A stretch of 20,801 nt of DNA from JALTDM01 sp964421355 (lineage in GTDB: Bacteria > Bacteroidota > Bacteroidia > Bacteroidales > JALTDM01). The DNA lies in assembly GCA_964421355.1 (NCBI GenBank), contig CAYQWX010000030.1, forward strand, positions 1 to 20,801, given 5' to 3'. The notes beneath the pieces were generated by a model. That model searched no databases and had not been told where the DNA came from. It saw only the letters and a list, made by a program, of their open reading frames with translations. Made by a program: the position numbers and the translations under genes. The first letter of the stretch is position 1. Each line of letters starts with the position of its first letter. Shown here piece by piece: positions 1 to 7,430 of this stretch.

Positions 1-2
1 CA

Positions 3-1700
3 TCTACTTTTGGAGAAGATTTGGTTCAAAAGGGTTCTTCTCAAAAATTAGATGCCATATCTACTGTTCTTATGTTTAGAGCACAATATAGAAATTTTGG
101 GAATGAACAAGTAATAGTTGCTTGTCATACTGTAGATGTGGATGGCACAGATCATGCAGGAATACGATGGTATGAACTTACAAATACGGGAAACGGATGG
201 TCCATTAGACAAACAGGCACTTATGCTCCAGATGGAGAAAATAGATGGATGGGAAGTATTTCTATAAATGCTAATCATGAAATAGCAATAGGATATTCAC
301 TTGCAGGACCTAATGATTATCCAAGTTTGAGATTCGCAGGACAATCTGCATCAGAACATGCCAATGCAAGTGGAGTGTTAGATGTGCCTGAAACAACTAT
401 TATAAATGGCGTAGGACCACAAGATAATTACAGCCGTTGGGGAGATTATTTTGGTATGAGTGTAGATCCGACCAACAATACAACATTTTGGTTTACAGGG
501 CAATATGTAGGCAGCCAGTATCCTACACAAACAAGAATAGTATCATTTAAATTCCAAGAAACAGGAGATCCCGAAAATTTACATGCTCAAGCTGTTTCTG
601 AAAATCAGATTGATGTAACTTGGAACTTAAATTCAAATAACAATCCTGTATTATTAGCATGGTCGCCATCCAATAATTTTGGGACACCTCAAAATGGGAC
701 AACCTATAATCCAGGAGATGCTATACCTGGAGGCGGAACAGTACTGTATTATGGTACAAATACATCTTATAACCATACAGGGCTACAACCATCTACTACC
801 TATTATTATAAAGCTTGGTCATATTTATCCTCAAATGAATATTCTCCGGGAGTGGTTACAAATGCAACAACAGCATCCGCACCTATTACATCATATCCTT
901 TTACTTGGGATTTCGAAAGTAGTGCTGATTATACAACATCTTTTGATCCTTGGACTACGGTAGATGGAGATGGTAAAGCTACTTATGGTAGTAGTGATTG
1001 CGATTGGACAGGAGAAGGTTCTGCATTTGCCTATATGGCATTTAATACAAGTGATTGCTGGGAAAGTTCAGTAGGAGGAGCGGCTCATAGTGGTGTAAGA
1101 GTCGGTATGGCAATTTGCCCAAATGATCAAAGTCAATCTGATGATTGGTTTATTTCTCCTAAATTATCATTGGGAGAAAATTCATCTTTTAGTTTTTGGG
1201 CAATGTCCCCCAAACCAGGTAATTGGGGTAATGATGAGTTTCAAGTAATGGTTTCCACTACCGATAATAATCCATCAAGTTTTACTGCTATCTCTTCTGT
1301 AACTCAAGCTCCTGCTTCGTGGCAACAATTTACTTATGATTTAAGCAACTATAATAATCAGGATATATATGTTGCTATACGCCATGTTTCTACAGACAAA
1401 TTTATTTTATGGATAGATGATTTGGAGGTTAATTCTGATGTTATTACAAATGTAGATAGTAGAGAAGTAAACCATTTAACTATTATTCCTAATCCTGCAA
1501 AAGATTATGTGAAAGTAAAATCAAACAAAACAATAAAGCAAGTAAAAATTAGCACAATGGAAGGTAAAACTTTACTAACGAAAAATATTATTACAAAAAA
1601 TGTAAATTTGGAAATAAACAAATTGAAAGCAGGTTTTTATTTGCTAGAAGTAAATTATATAGATGGTTCTACAGACAAAACAAAAATTATAAAGGAATAG
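3..1700 (+). CDS. Secreted multidomain protein with fibronectin type III, choice-of-anchor J and T9SS sorting domains (5' end missing)
   Basis: The frame is open from base 3 with no convincing start codon, so the N-terminus lies outside the window; the TTG at 21 is an internal Leu codon. About 565 residues are visible. Residues 1-185 resemble the beta-rich N-terminal regions of large Bacteroidota surface proteins (RWGDYFGMSVDP near 145, then FWFTGQY). Residues ~190-290 look like a fibronectin type III module (TGLQPSTTYYYKAWSY). Residues ~298-478 look like a choice-of-anchor J / MAM-like jelly-roll domain (FTWDFESS, then DDWFISPKLSL, ending LWIDDLEV). Residues ~488-565 are a Por secretion C-terminal sorting domain (IIPNPAKDYVKV, LKAGFYLLEV, TKIIKE). 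In this family that domain directs export through the type IX system and surface attachment or release. No catalytic motif is visible, so adhesion or a non-catalytic part of an enzyme are both possible. The gene converges on the ribosomal cluster and ends at its own terminator. Confidence 0.85.
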   Translation, partial: STFGEDLVQKGSSQKLDAISTVLMFRAQYRNFGNEQVIVACHTVDVDGTDHAGIRWYELTNTGNGWSIRQTGTYAPDGENRWMGSISINANHEIAIGYSLAGPNDYPSLRFAGQSASEHANASGVLDVPETTIINGVGPQDNYSRWGDYFGMSVDPTNNTTFWFTGQYVGSQYPTQTRIVSFKFQETGDPENLHAQAVSENQIDVTWNLNSNNNPVLLAWSPSNNFGTPQNGTTYNPGDAIPGGGTVLYYGTNTSYNHTGLQPSTTYYYKAWSYLSSNEYSPGVVTNATTASAPITSYPFTWDFESSADYTTSFDPWTTVDGDGKATYGSSDCDWTGEGSAFAYMAFNTSDCWESSVGGAAHSGVRVGMAICPNDQSQSDDWFISPKLSLGENSSFSFWAMSPKPGNWGNDEFQVMVSTTDNNPSSFTAISSVTQAPASWQQFTYDLSNYNNQDIYVAIRHVSTDKFILWIDDLEVNSDVITNVDSREVNHLTIIPNPAKDYVKVKSNKTIKQVKISTMEGKTLLTKNIITKNVNLEINKLKAGFYLLEVNYIDGSTDKTKIIKE

Positions 1701-1726
1701 AGCTAATTATTAAAATTATTAAAAAC

Positions 1727-1762
1727 AAAGAGGATGTCTAAATAAAAGGTATCCTCTTTTTT
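1727..1762 (+). terminator. Rho-independent terminator after the T9SS protein gene
   Basis: A 9-bp perfect stem (AAAGAGGAT at 1727-1735 with ATCCTCTTT at 1751-1759), extendable by two G-T pairs, encloses a loop of about 15 nt. It runs into six T residues (1757-1762). It lies 26 nt after the TAG stop of the upstream + strand gene and is oriented for that strand. Confidence 0.8.
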
Positions 1763-1835
1763 ATGGTTTATTTACAAAGCTTTTTATAAAAATCAATTAA
1801 GTAATATAGATTTGGAACACTAGTGAAAATACAAT

Positions 1836-1867
1836 AAAAAAAGGGGATGCTAACGCATCCCCTTTTT
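1836..1867 (-). terminator. Rho-independent terminator of the ribosomal protein cluster
   Basis: A perfect 13-bp stem (AAAAAGGGGATGC at 1838-1850 with GCATCCCCTTTTT at 1855-1867) closes a 4-nt loop. Read on the minus strand it is followed by seven T residues (complement of A1836-A1842). It sits 26 nt downstream of the rplQ stop codon, so it should end the long minus-strand transcript. It could also work partly in the opposite direction, because the other arm also carries an A/T run. Confidence 0.92.
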
Positions 1868-1893
1868 CATCTTCAATAGGAATATTACAAATA

Positions 1894-2457
1894 CTATTCC
1901 TTAGTTTCTTTGTTATCAGTATCAGATTCGTTTTTATTTTCTTCTGACTTATTATTAGTTTCCTTATTTTCAGGAATATCTGTTGTTGTATTATTATCGG
2001 TTTTATCAACAGGAGTTTCTTGTGTTGGTGTTGTTTTCTTTTTACTACCGCCTCTACGAACTCGTTTTTTCTTCACTTTCTTATCTTTAACATAAGTTTC
2101 ATTGAAGTCAACAAGTTCCACATAGCACATTTCAGCAGCATCACCTAAACGATTTCCAAGCTTAATAATTCTCGTATATCCGCCAGGTCTATCGCCCACT
2201 TTAGTTGTAACTTCTCTAAACAATTCCTTTACAGCCTCTTTGTCTTGCAAATATTTGAAAGCTATTCTTCTAGAGTGCGTTGTGTCTTCTTTTGCCTTGG
2301 TTATAATTGGTTCTACAAAAGTTCTTAAAGCCTTTGCTTTGGCTACTGTTGTCATAATTCTTTTATGCATAATCAAAGAAGTAGCCATGTTTCTCAACAT
2401 TGCTTTTCTATGTGCACTCTTTCTTCCTAAATGATTGATTTTTTTTCCGTGTCTCAT
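1894..2457 (-). CDS. rplQ: 50S ribosomal protein L17 with a long charged C-terminal tail
   Basis: L17 binds 23S rRNA near the exit-tunnel side of the large subunit. Residues 1-122 are a clear L17 core (MRHGKKINHLGRKSAHRKAM at the start, GDRPGGYTRIIKLGNRLGDAA at 88-108). The protein has 187 residues, against about 127 in E. coli. The extra part begins with a basic patch (residues 124-141, KDKKVKKKRVRRGGSKKK). It then becomes a low-complexity stretch rich in Thr, Asn, Glu, Asp and Lys to the end, which is probably disordered. Extended L17 proteins are common in Bacteroidota, so the tail is more likely a lineage feature than a frameshift; its role is unknown. It is the last gene of the cluster, 3 nt after rpoA and just before a strong terminator. 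Confidence 0.97.
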   Translation of the reverse strand: MRHGKKINHLGRKSAHRKAMLRNMATSLIMHKRIMTTVAKAKALRTFVEPIITKAKEDTTHSRRIAFKYLQDKEAVKELFREVTTKVGDRPGGYTRIIKLGNRLGDAAEMCYVELVDFNETYVKDKKVKKKRVRRGGSKKKTTPTQETPVDKTDNNTTTDIPENKETNNKSEENKNESDTDNKETKE

Positions 2458-2460
2458 TGC

Positions 2461-3459
2461 TTATTCTTTATCTAATTTATACTTAGAAACATCCATTCCA
2501 TAAGATAATTTATAATCCTTTAGTAAATCATCTATTTCTGCTAATGATTTTTTACCAAAGTTTCTAAATTTAAGTAAATCTTCTCTTTTATATTTTACCA
2601 AATCTCCTAAAGTATCTACTTCTGCAGATTTCAAGCAATTAAGAGCTCTTACAGACAATTTTAATTCAGATAATTTTGTCTTCAATACTTGCCTCATCTT
2701 CAAGGCTTCTTCATCAAAGGATTCTATTTCATCTTTACTATCCAAATCTACTGTTATTCTTTCATCTGAGAATAATGCAAAATGCTGTATTAATATTTTG
2801 GCAGCTTCTTTCATTGCATCCTTAGGAGATATAGAGCCATCAGTATTGATTTCTATAAATAATTTTTCATATTTCAAATCATCATCAATACGCATAGGTT
2901 CTATATAGTACTTCACATTTCTAATAGGAGTAAAAGATGAAGATATAGGAATAATATCTACATCGTCTTCTTCTATTTTTTTGGCATTTTCTTCAGCTGT
3001 CACATATCCTCTACCTTTATTTATGATTAATTGCATTTGCAATTTAACATCAGGAGACATATGACATATAACTACATCCTTGTTTAATACTTCAAAACCA
3101 CGAATAAACTTTTGTAAATCTCCAGCAGTAAATACTTCTTTACCTTCTATTTGGATATTTACTTTTTCCGTATCGTGATCTTCTATTTTTTGCTTAAATC
3201 TAATAGTTTTTAAGTTCAAAAGTATGTTTATCACATCTTCTACAACCCCTTTGATTGTAGAAAATTCATGATGTACTCCTTCTATTTTCACATGTGTTAT
3301 GGCATATCCTTCCAAAGAGGCAATAAGCACTCTTCTTATAGCATTACCAATTGTAATACCGAAATCAGGTTCAAGAGGAGCGAATTCGAATTTTCCGTAG
3401 AATTCGTCTCCCTCAACCATATAAATTTTGTTTGGCTTTTTGAATTCTAATAGTGCCAT
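2461..3459 (-). CDS. rpoA: DNA-directed RNA polymerase subunit alpha
   Basis: Alpha forms the dimer on which beta and beta' assemble, and its C-terminal domain contacts upstream promoter DNA and activators. At 332 residues it has the usual length (329 in E. coli). The N-terminal assembly domain spans ~1-235 and includes the dimer helix (GNAIRRVLIASLEGYAITHV from residue 38). A charged linker follows at about 236-258. The C-terminal helix-hairpin domain (~260-322) contains SVRALNCLK and LGDLVKYKREDLLKFRNFGK. Arg271 aligns with E. coli Arg265, the key residue for UP-element contact, so DNA binding is likely retained. As in E. coli it lies between rpsD and rplQ (6 and 3 nt away), which ties RNA polymerase supply to ribosome supply. 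Confidence 0.98.
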   Translation of the reverse strand: MALLEFKKPNKIYMVEGDEFYGKFEFAPLEPDFGITIGNAIRRVLIASLEGYAITHVKIEGVHHEFSTIKGVVEDVINILLNLKTIRFKQKIEDHDTEKVNIQIEGKEVFTAGDLQKFIRGFEVLNKDVVICHMSPDVKLQMQLIINKGRGYVTAEENAKKIEEDDVDIIPISSSFTPIRNVKYYIEPMRIDDDLKYEKLFIEINTDGSISPKDAMKEAAKILIQHFALFSDERITVDLDSKDEIESFDEEALKMRQVLKTKLSELKLSVRALNCLKSAEVDTLGDLVKYKREDLLKFRNFGKKSLAEIDDLLKDYKLSYGMDVSKYKLDKE

Positions 3460-3465
3460 AATATA

Positions 3466-4071
3466 TTATTTAGAATAAAGTTCTACAATCAATTGTTCTT
3501 TTATATTTTCAGGTATTTCCGATCTTTCAGGATAATTTAAAAACTCTCCATCCATTACATCTGGATTCCATTTTAACCATGGAAATTTAGAAGCCCTATC
3601 AGAACGCAAAGATTCTGTAATTACTTCCAATGACTTTGATTTTTCTCTCACTTCTACATGGTCTCCAGGTTTCAATAAATATGATGGGATATTTACAACA
3701 TTCCCATTTACTAAAATATGTCTATGTAAAACTAATTGGCGAGCTGCCGCTCTTGTAGGAGCAATACCTAATCTATAAACAACATTATCCAATCTGGATT
3801 CCAATAATTGAAGTAGTACTTCACCTGTTACACCATGGCTTCTTGAAGCTTCTTCAAAATAACGTTTAAACTGGCGTTCTAAGACACCATAAGTATATTT
3901 TGCTTTTTGTTTTTCCGTAAGCTGTATTCTATATTCGGATATTTTTCTTCTTCTGTTTAGACCGTGTTGTCCAGGAGGATATTTTTTTCTTTCATAATAT
4001 TTATCATATCCGTAGATAGGTTCTCCTAACTTCCTTGCTATTTTTGTTCTTGGTCCTCTATACCTAGCCAT
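3466..4071 (-). CDS. rpsD: 30S ribosomal protein S4
   Basis: S4 is a primary 16S rRNA binder that nucleates assembly of the 30S body and helps maintain decoding accuracy. The 201-residue protein starts MARYRGPRTKIARKLGEPIY and carries the S4 RNA-binding fold at ~92-152 (SRLDNVVYRLGIAPTRAAAR, then VNGNVVNIPSYLLKPGD). It contains no cysteine at all, so it is the zinc-free form of S4. In E. coli S4 is also the translational repressor of the alpha operon. I see no recognisable pseudoknot target here and do not claim that regulation. Gaps are 29 nt from rpsK and 6 nt to rpoA. Confidence 0.98.
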   Translation of the reverse strand: MARYRGPRTKIARKLGEPIYGYDKYYERKKYPPGQHGLNRRRKISEYRIQLTEKQKAKYTYGVLERQFKRYFEEASRSHGVTGEVLLQLLESRLDNVVYRLGIAPTRAAARQLVLHRHILVNGNVVNIPSYLLKPGDHVEVREKSKSLEVITESLRSDRASKFPWLKWNPDVMDGEFLNYPERSEIPENIKEQLIVELYSK

Positions 4072-4100
4072 ATCATTCTATTTTTTTATATTATACAAAA

Positions 4101-4490
4101 TTATACCCTTCTTTTCTTAGGTGGACGACAACCATTGTGTGGCAATGGTGTTACATCTATTATTTCTCGTATTTTTATACCTGTATTTGCAATAGTTCTT
4201 ATTGCAGCTTCTCTTCCTGCACCTGGTCCAGATACAAATAGTTTTACTTCTCTTAATCCAAGTTCATAAGCTTCTTTAGCAGCTTCTTCCGCAGCTACTT
4301 GTGCTGCATAAGGTGTATTTTTCTTAGATCCTCTAAATCCTTTTTTACCGGCTGATGACCAAGAGATTACTTCTCCATTGGCATTAGTCATAGTAATGAT
4401 CACATTGTTAAAAGAAGTTGTAATATGTGCTTGACCAACCGGTTCAATTTTTACTTTTTTCTTTCTTGTTCTTGTTGTTTTCTTTGCCAT
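4101..4490 (-). CDS. rpsK: 30S ribosomal protein S11
   Basis: S11 sits on the 30S platform near the E site and the mRNA exit, paired with S6-S18 and S7. The 129-residue length equals that of E. coli S11. A basic N-terminal arm (residues 1-14, Lys/Arg/Thr-rich) precedes the core, which has AHITTSFNNVIITMTNANGE (21-40), SAGKKGFRGSKKNTPYAAQ and FVSGPGAGREAAIR. The C-terminus, DVTPLPHNGCRPPKKRRV, is the family signature. The gene lies in the usual rpsM-rpsK-rpsD order, 27 nt after rpsM. The bases before the ATG read AGAGGGAT, only a weak match to a Shine-Dalgarno sequence. Confidence 0.98.
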   Translation of the reverse strand: MAKKTTRTRKKKVKIEPVGQAHITTSFNNVIITMTNANGEVISWSSAGKKGFRGSKKNTPYAAQVAAEEAAKEAYELGLREVKLFVSGPGAGREAAIRTIANTGIKIREIIDVTPLPHNGCRPPKKRRV

Positions 4491-4517
4491 ATCCCTCTAA
4501 ATTCTAAAATTTGTTAT

Positions 4518-4895
4518 TTATTTCTTAACAGCTTTTTTCTTATTTGCAATAGTTTTTCTTTTTCCTTTTCTTGTTCTTGCATTATTTTTGGTTGATTGAC
4601 CTCTTACAGGTAGTCCTATACGGTGTCTAATACCTCTATACGAAGCAATATCTTTCAATCGCTTAATGTTCATTTGTACTTCAGATCTCAATTCACCTTC
4701 TATTCTGTAATTAGATATCACATTTCGTATAGCATTAATTTGGTCATCTGTCCATTCGCTTACTTTTAATGTTTCTTCAACACCTGCTTCTTTTAATATC
4801 TGTTTTGCTCTGGTTCTACCTATTCCGTAAATGTAAGTAAGCGCCACAAATCCCCTTTTATTATTCGGAATATCTACACCTGCTATTCTTGCCAT
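4518..4895 (-). CDS. rpsM: 30S ribosomal protein S13
   Basis: S13 lies in the 30S head, contacts the P-site tRNA and forms bridges to L5 and 23S rRNA. The 125-residue protein begins MARIAGVDIPNNKRGFVALT and has the helix-hairpin motif YIYGIGRTRAKQIL. The conserved 3' part is YRGIRHRIGLPVRGQ followed by a very basic tail (KNNARTRKGKRK to the end) that reaches toward tRNA. It is slightly longer than E. coli S13 (118) because of the Lys-rich end. The gap before it (38 nt after rpmJ) is the second widest in the cluster and holds a candidate promoter core. Confidence 0.98.
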   Translation of the reverse strand: MARIAGVDIPNNKRGFVALTYIYGIGRTRAKQILKEAGVEETLKVSEWTDDQINAIRNVISNYRIEGELRSEVQMNIKRLKDIASYRGIRHRIGLPVRGQSTKNNARTRKGKRKTIANKKKAVKK

Positions 4896-4918
4896 AAATC
4901 ATTGTTTTTTAAGAGTTG

Positions 4919-4926
4919 CAAAATTA
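4919..4926 (-). promoter_or_regulatory. Candidate internal promoter -7 element before rpsM
   Basis: On the minus strand this reads TAATTTTG followed by CA, a match to the Bacteroidota -7 consensus TAnnTTTG. It lies in the rpmJ-rpsM gap, ending 23 nt upstream of the rpsM start. No TTG is seen 17-19 nt further upstream, where the -33 element would be expected. It is therefore only half of a promoter by sequence and may be chance in AT-rich DNA. Confidence 0.35.
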
Positions 4927-4933
4927 AATAATT

Positions 4934-5050
4934 TTATCCTTGTCGTTGTTTAAATTTGGGATTTTTTTTGTTTATTACATACAGTCTTCCCTTCCTTTTT
5001 ACGATCTTGCAGTCTGCACTGCGTTTTTTAATAGATGCTCTAACTTTCAT
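4934..5050 (-). CDS. rpmJ: 50S ribosomal protein L36, zinc-ligand-poor form
   Basis: I translated this 38-codon gene by hand from the ATG at 5050 to the TAA at 4934. It starts MKVRASIKKRSADCKIVKRK and ends NKKNPKFKQRQG, an end-to-end match to L36, with the same length as E. coli L36 (38). L36 binds 23S rRNA near the sarcin-ricin side of the large subunit. Zinc-type L36 uses three Cys and one His. Here only Cys14 remains: the position of the first Cys is Ser11, the third is Asn27 and the His is Phe33. Metal binding is therefore unlikely. It lies 16 nt after infA, in the standard infA-rpmJ-rpsM order. Confidence 0.96.
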   Translation of the reverse strand: MKVRASIKKRSADCKIVKRKGRLYVINKKNPKFKQRQG

Positions 5051-5066
5051 TTTTCTAATATTTTAA

Positions 5067-5285
5067 TTATTTATACCTATACACTATTCTTCCTTTTGTT
5101 AAATCATAAGGTGAAATTTCCACCTTTACTTTATCTCCAGGTAATATTTTTATATAATGCATACGCATCTTACCTGAAATATGAGCCGTTATTATATGTC
5201 CATTTTCAAGTTCCACCCTAAACATAGCATTAGATAATGCCTCTATTATAGTACCGTCTTGTTCTATAGCTGGTAATTTTGCCAT
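5067..5285 (-). CDS. infA: Translation initiation factor IF-1
   Basis: IF-1 occupies the A site of the 30S subunit during initiation and works with IF-2 and IF-3. The 72-residue protein has the same length as E. coli IF-1 and consists of a single S1-type OB fold. Visible signatures are GTIIEALSNAMFRVELENGH, ISGKMRMHYIKILPGDKVKV and SPYDLTKGRIVYRYK at the C-terminus. The start follows the family (MAK then a short acidic stretch). It lies 8 nt after map; this map-infA-rpmJ order is shared with many Bacteroidota and Gram-positive bacteria, whereas E. coli keeps infA elsewhere. Confidence 0.98.
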   Translation of the reverse strand: MAKLPAIEQDGTIIEALSNAMFRVELENGHIITAHISGKMRMHYIKILPGDKVKVEISPYDLTKGRIVYRYK

Positions 5286-5293
5286 ATTGTTTT

Positions 5294-6070
5294 CTATTTT
5301 TTCTTATTTAATATTTCTTCTATTATTGAAAAATCTGACAATATTACAGGACCATTTTTAGTTATAGCCAATGAATGCTCATAATGAGCAGCCAAATTCC
5401 CATCAGCCGATACTATTGTCCAATCATCATCTAACACTTCAATCTCTTTACTACCCGCAATTACCATTGGTTCTATTGCTATGACCATTCCATGTTTCAA
5501 TCTCTTACCATTACCTCTTCTACCATAATTAGGTATCGAAGGATCTTCATGTAGATGTCGTCCTACTCCGTGTCCTGTTATTTCTCGTGGCACAGAATAC
5601 CCAAATTGTTCTACATAGGTTTGGATAGCATAGCCTATATCACCAACTCTATTGCCTACTTTTGCTTCATTTATTCCTTTATATAGAGATTCTTTAGTTA
5701 CTTCCATCAGTTTTTTTGCTTCTTTAGAAACTTCTCCTACTGCAAAAGTATATGCAGAATCTCCAAAAAATCCATCTAACAGAACTCCACAATCAACAGA
5801 TACTATATCACCCTCCTTAAAGATGACATCTTTTGAGGGTATTCCATGTACTACCTTGTTGTTTTCCGAAATACACAAGGTAGCAGGAAATCCATGATAC
5901 CCCTTAAAAGCCGGAACCCCTCCATTATCCCGTATAAATTCTTCTGCAATTTTATCCAATTTATACGCATTTACACCTTCCTCCAGAACTTTTGCCACTT
6001 CTGCAATTGTCCTACTCACCATTAAGTCAGCTTGTCTTATCTTTTCTATTTCTTCTTCTGTATAAACCAT
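5294..6070 (-). CDS. map: Methionine aminopeptidase, type I
   Basis: This cytosolic enzyme removes the initiator methionine from new proteins when the second residue is small. The protein has 258 residues (264 in E. coli). All five metal ligands of the pita-bread fold can be placed: Asp93 (SVDCG), Asp104 (FFGDSAYTF), His167 (TGHGVG), Glu200 (AIEPM) and Glu231 (HYEHS). His75 in NKVVHG matches the substrate-binding His79 of E. coli. There is no N-terminal zinc-finger extension, so it is the short bacterial form. It lies 22 nt after secY. GAGGAAGAGGAA precedes the ATG (see separate entry), one of the few Shine-Dalgarno-like sequences in the cluster. No adk gene separates it from secY. Confidence 0.98.
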   Translation of the reverse strand: MVYTEEEIEKIRQADLMVSRTIAEVAKVLEEGVNAYKLDKIAEEFIRDNGGVPAFKGYHGFPATLCISENNKVVHGIPSKDVIFKEGDIVSVDCGVLLDGFFGDSAYTFAVGEVSKEAKKLMEVTKESLYKGINEAKVGNRVGDIGYAIQTYVEQFGYSVPREITGHGVGRHLHEDPSIPNYGRRGNGKRLKHGMVIAIEPMVIAGSKEIEVLDDDWTIVSADGNLAAHYEHSLAITKNGPVILSDFSIIEEILNKKK

Positions 6071-6075
6071 TTTTA

Positions 6076-6087
6076 TTCCTCTTCCTC
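6076..6087 (-). promoter_or_regulatory. Shine-Dalgarno-like site before map
   Basis: The minus strand reads GAGGAAGAGGAA here; the nearer GAGG ends 7 nt before the map ATG, which is good spacing for a ribosome binding site. Most other starts in the cluster have only A/T-rich leaders, so this one stands out. Confidence 0.5.
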
Positions 6088-6092
6088 ATTCA

Positions 6093-7427
6093 TTAAATAG
6101 ACGCACCATATCCTCCACGTCCTTTTATTTTACCTGACTTTACCAATCCGTCATAATGCCTCATTAAGAGGTGGCTTTCTATTTGTTGCAAAGTATCCAA
6201 TATTACACCAACCAAAATCAATAGCGATGTACCTCCATAAAATCTCGCAAATTGGTTATTTACTCCTGCAATAATAGCAAATGCAGGGAGGATAGAGACT
6301 ATTGCTAAAAATATAGAACCCGGAAATGTTATTCTTGACATTACAGTATCTATAAATTCAACGGTTTTTCTTCCCGGCTTTACTCCTGGAATAAAACCTC
6401 CGTTTTTCTTAAGGTCTTCAGCAATTTGATTTGGATTGATAATTATTGCTGTATAAAAATAGGTAAATACAATTATTAATAATCCAAACACAAAATTGTA
6501 CCAAAATCCAGTATAATCAGAAAAAGCTGCAGCAAAACCACTCATATTACCTGATCCAAAGTTTACAAACATCATAGGAATAAACATTAAAGCTTGAGCA
6601 AATATTATAGGCATTACACCTGCTGCATTTACTTTAAGAGGCAAATACTGTCTTACTCCGCCATATTGTTTGTTCCCCACAATTCTTTTTGCATACTGAA
6701 CAGGTATTTTTCTTACAGCCTGTACTAAAGCTATAGTAATGAGTATTACAACTAATAAAACCGTTAGTTCTACTAATAGCATCATCAAGCCTCCTTGTCC
6801 ATTTAACCTTGCAGCAAATTCTGCTGATAAAGCAAATGGCAAACGAGCCACTATACCAATCATAATAATTAGTGATATACCATTACCTATTCCTCTGTCC
6901 GTTATTCTTTCTCCTAACCACATTATAAATATGGTTCCTGCTGTAAGTATTAAAACAGAACTTATGGTAAAAAATGTACCTTTCAAAACAAATGCACTAT
7001 CTGGCAATTGGGCATGTAAGTTTGCCAAATAACTTGGTGCTTGAAACAACAATATTAATACTGTTAGGTACCTTGTTATTTGGTTTATCTTTTTTTGACC
7101 ACTTTCTCCTTCTTTTTGTAGCTTTTGGAAATAAGGTACAGCTACTCCCAAAAGCTGCACAACTATAGAAGCAGAGATATAAGGCATTATACCCAATGCA
7201 AAAATAGAAGCATTTGAGAATGCACCTCCCGAAAACATGTCTAATAATCCCATTACGCCTGATGCTGTTTGTTTTTTCAAAGCAGCGAGTTGCATAGGAT
7301 CTACTCCGGGAAGTACTATAAAGGAACCTAGCCTGTATATGGCTAAGATTCCTAAAGTATATAATAGCCTTTTCCTTAGGTCCTCTATTTTGTAAATATT
7401 AACTAATGTTTCTATTAACTTTTTCAT
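6093..7427 (-). CDS. secY: Protein translocase subunit SecY
   Basis: SecY is the channel of the SecYEG translocon in the inner membrane; it exports unfolded proteins with SecA and inserts membrane proteins. The 444-residue length matches E. coli (443). Ten membrane helices are expected, and clear hydrophobic segments are visible, such as LLYTLGILAIYRLGSFIVL (about 21-39), ILTAGTIFIMWLGERITDRG and LLIIVFTYFYTAIIINPNQI. The family motifs GERITDRGIGNG and KKNGGFIPGVKPG are intact. The cytosolic C-tail is short and basic. It starts 4 nt after rplO ends, so translation is probably coupled to rplO. Its place between rplO and map is the usual one and links export capacity to ribosome production. SecE and SecG are not in this window. 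Confidence 0.98.
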   Translation of the reverse strand: MKKLIETLVNIYKIEDLRKRLLYTLGILAIYRLGSFIVLPGVDPMQLAALKKQTASGVMGLLDMFSGGAFSNASIFALGIMPYISASIVVQLLGVAVPYFQKLQKEGESGQKKINQITRYLTVLILLFQAPSYLANLHAQLPDSAFVLKGTFFTISSVLILTAGTIFIMWLGERITDRGIGNGISLIIMIGIVARLPFALSAEFAARLNGQGGLMMLLVELTVLLVVILITIALVQAVRKIPVQYAKRIVGNKQYGGVRQYLPLKVNAAGVMPIIFAQALMFIPMMFVNFGSGNMSGFAAAFSDYTGFWYNFVFGLLIIVFTYFYTAIIINPNQIAEDLKKNGGFIPGVKPGRKTVEFIDTVMSRITFPGSIFLAIVSILPAFAIIAGVNNQFARFYGGTSLLILVGVILDTLQQIESHLLMRHYDGLVKSGKIKGRGGYGASI

Positions 7428-7430
7428 TCA

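Noticed and set aside
21..23. TTG at 21 as start of the T9SS protein
   Set aside because: The frame is open to the window edge, and the protein lacks a signal peptide at this point, so the true start is upstream.
1910..2095. A hydrophobic + strand open frame opposite the rplQ tail that looks like a membrane protein
   Set aside because: It is the antisense reading of the Lys/Glu/Thr-rich L17 tail, which naturally gives Leu/Val/Phe/Ser runs.
5652..5897. A + strand open frame opposite map
   Set aside because: Antisense to a gene with all catalytic residues intact; no independent support.
6183..6197. TACTTTGCA on the minus strand inside secY as another promoter core
   Set aside because: Spacing inside the motif is one base short of TAnnTTTG and it lies in coding sequence, so chance is the simpler explanation.
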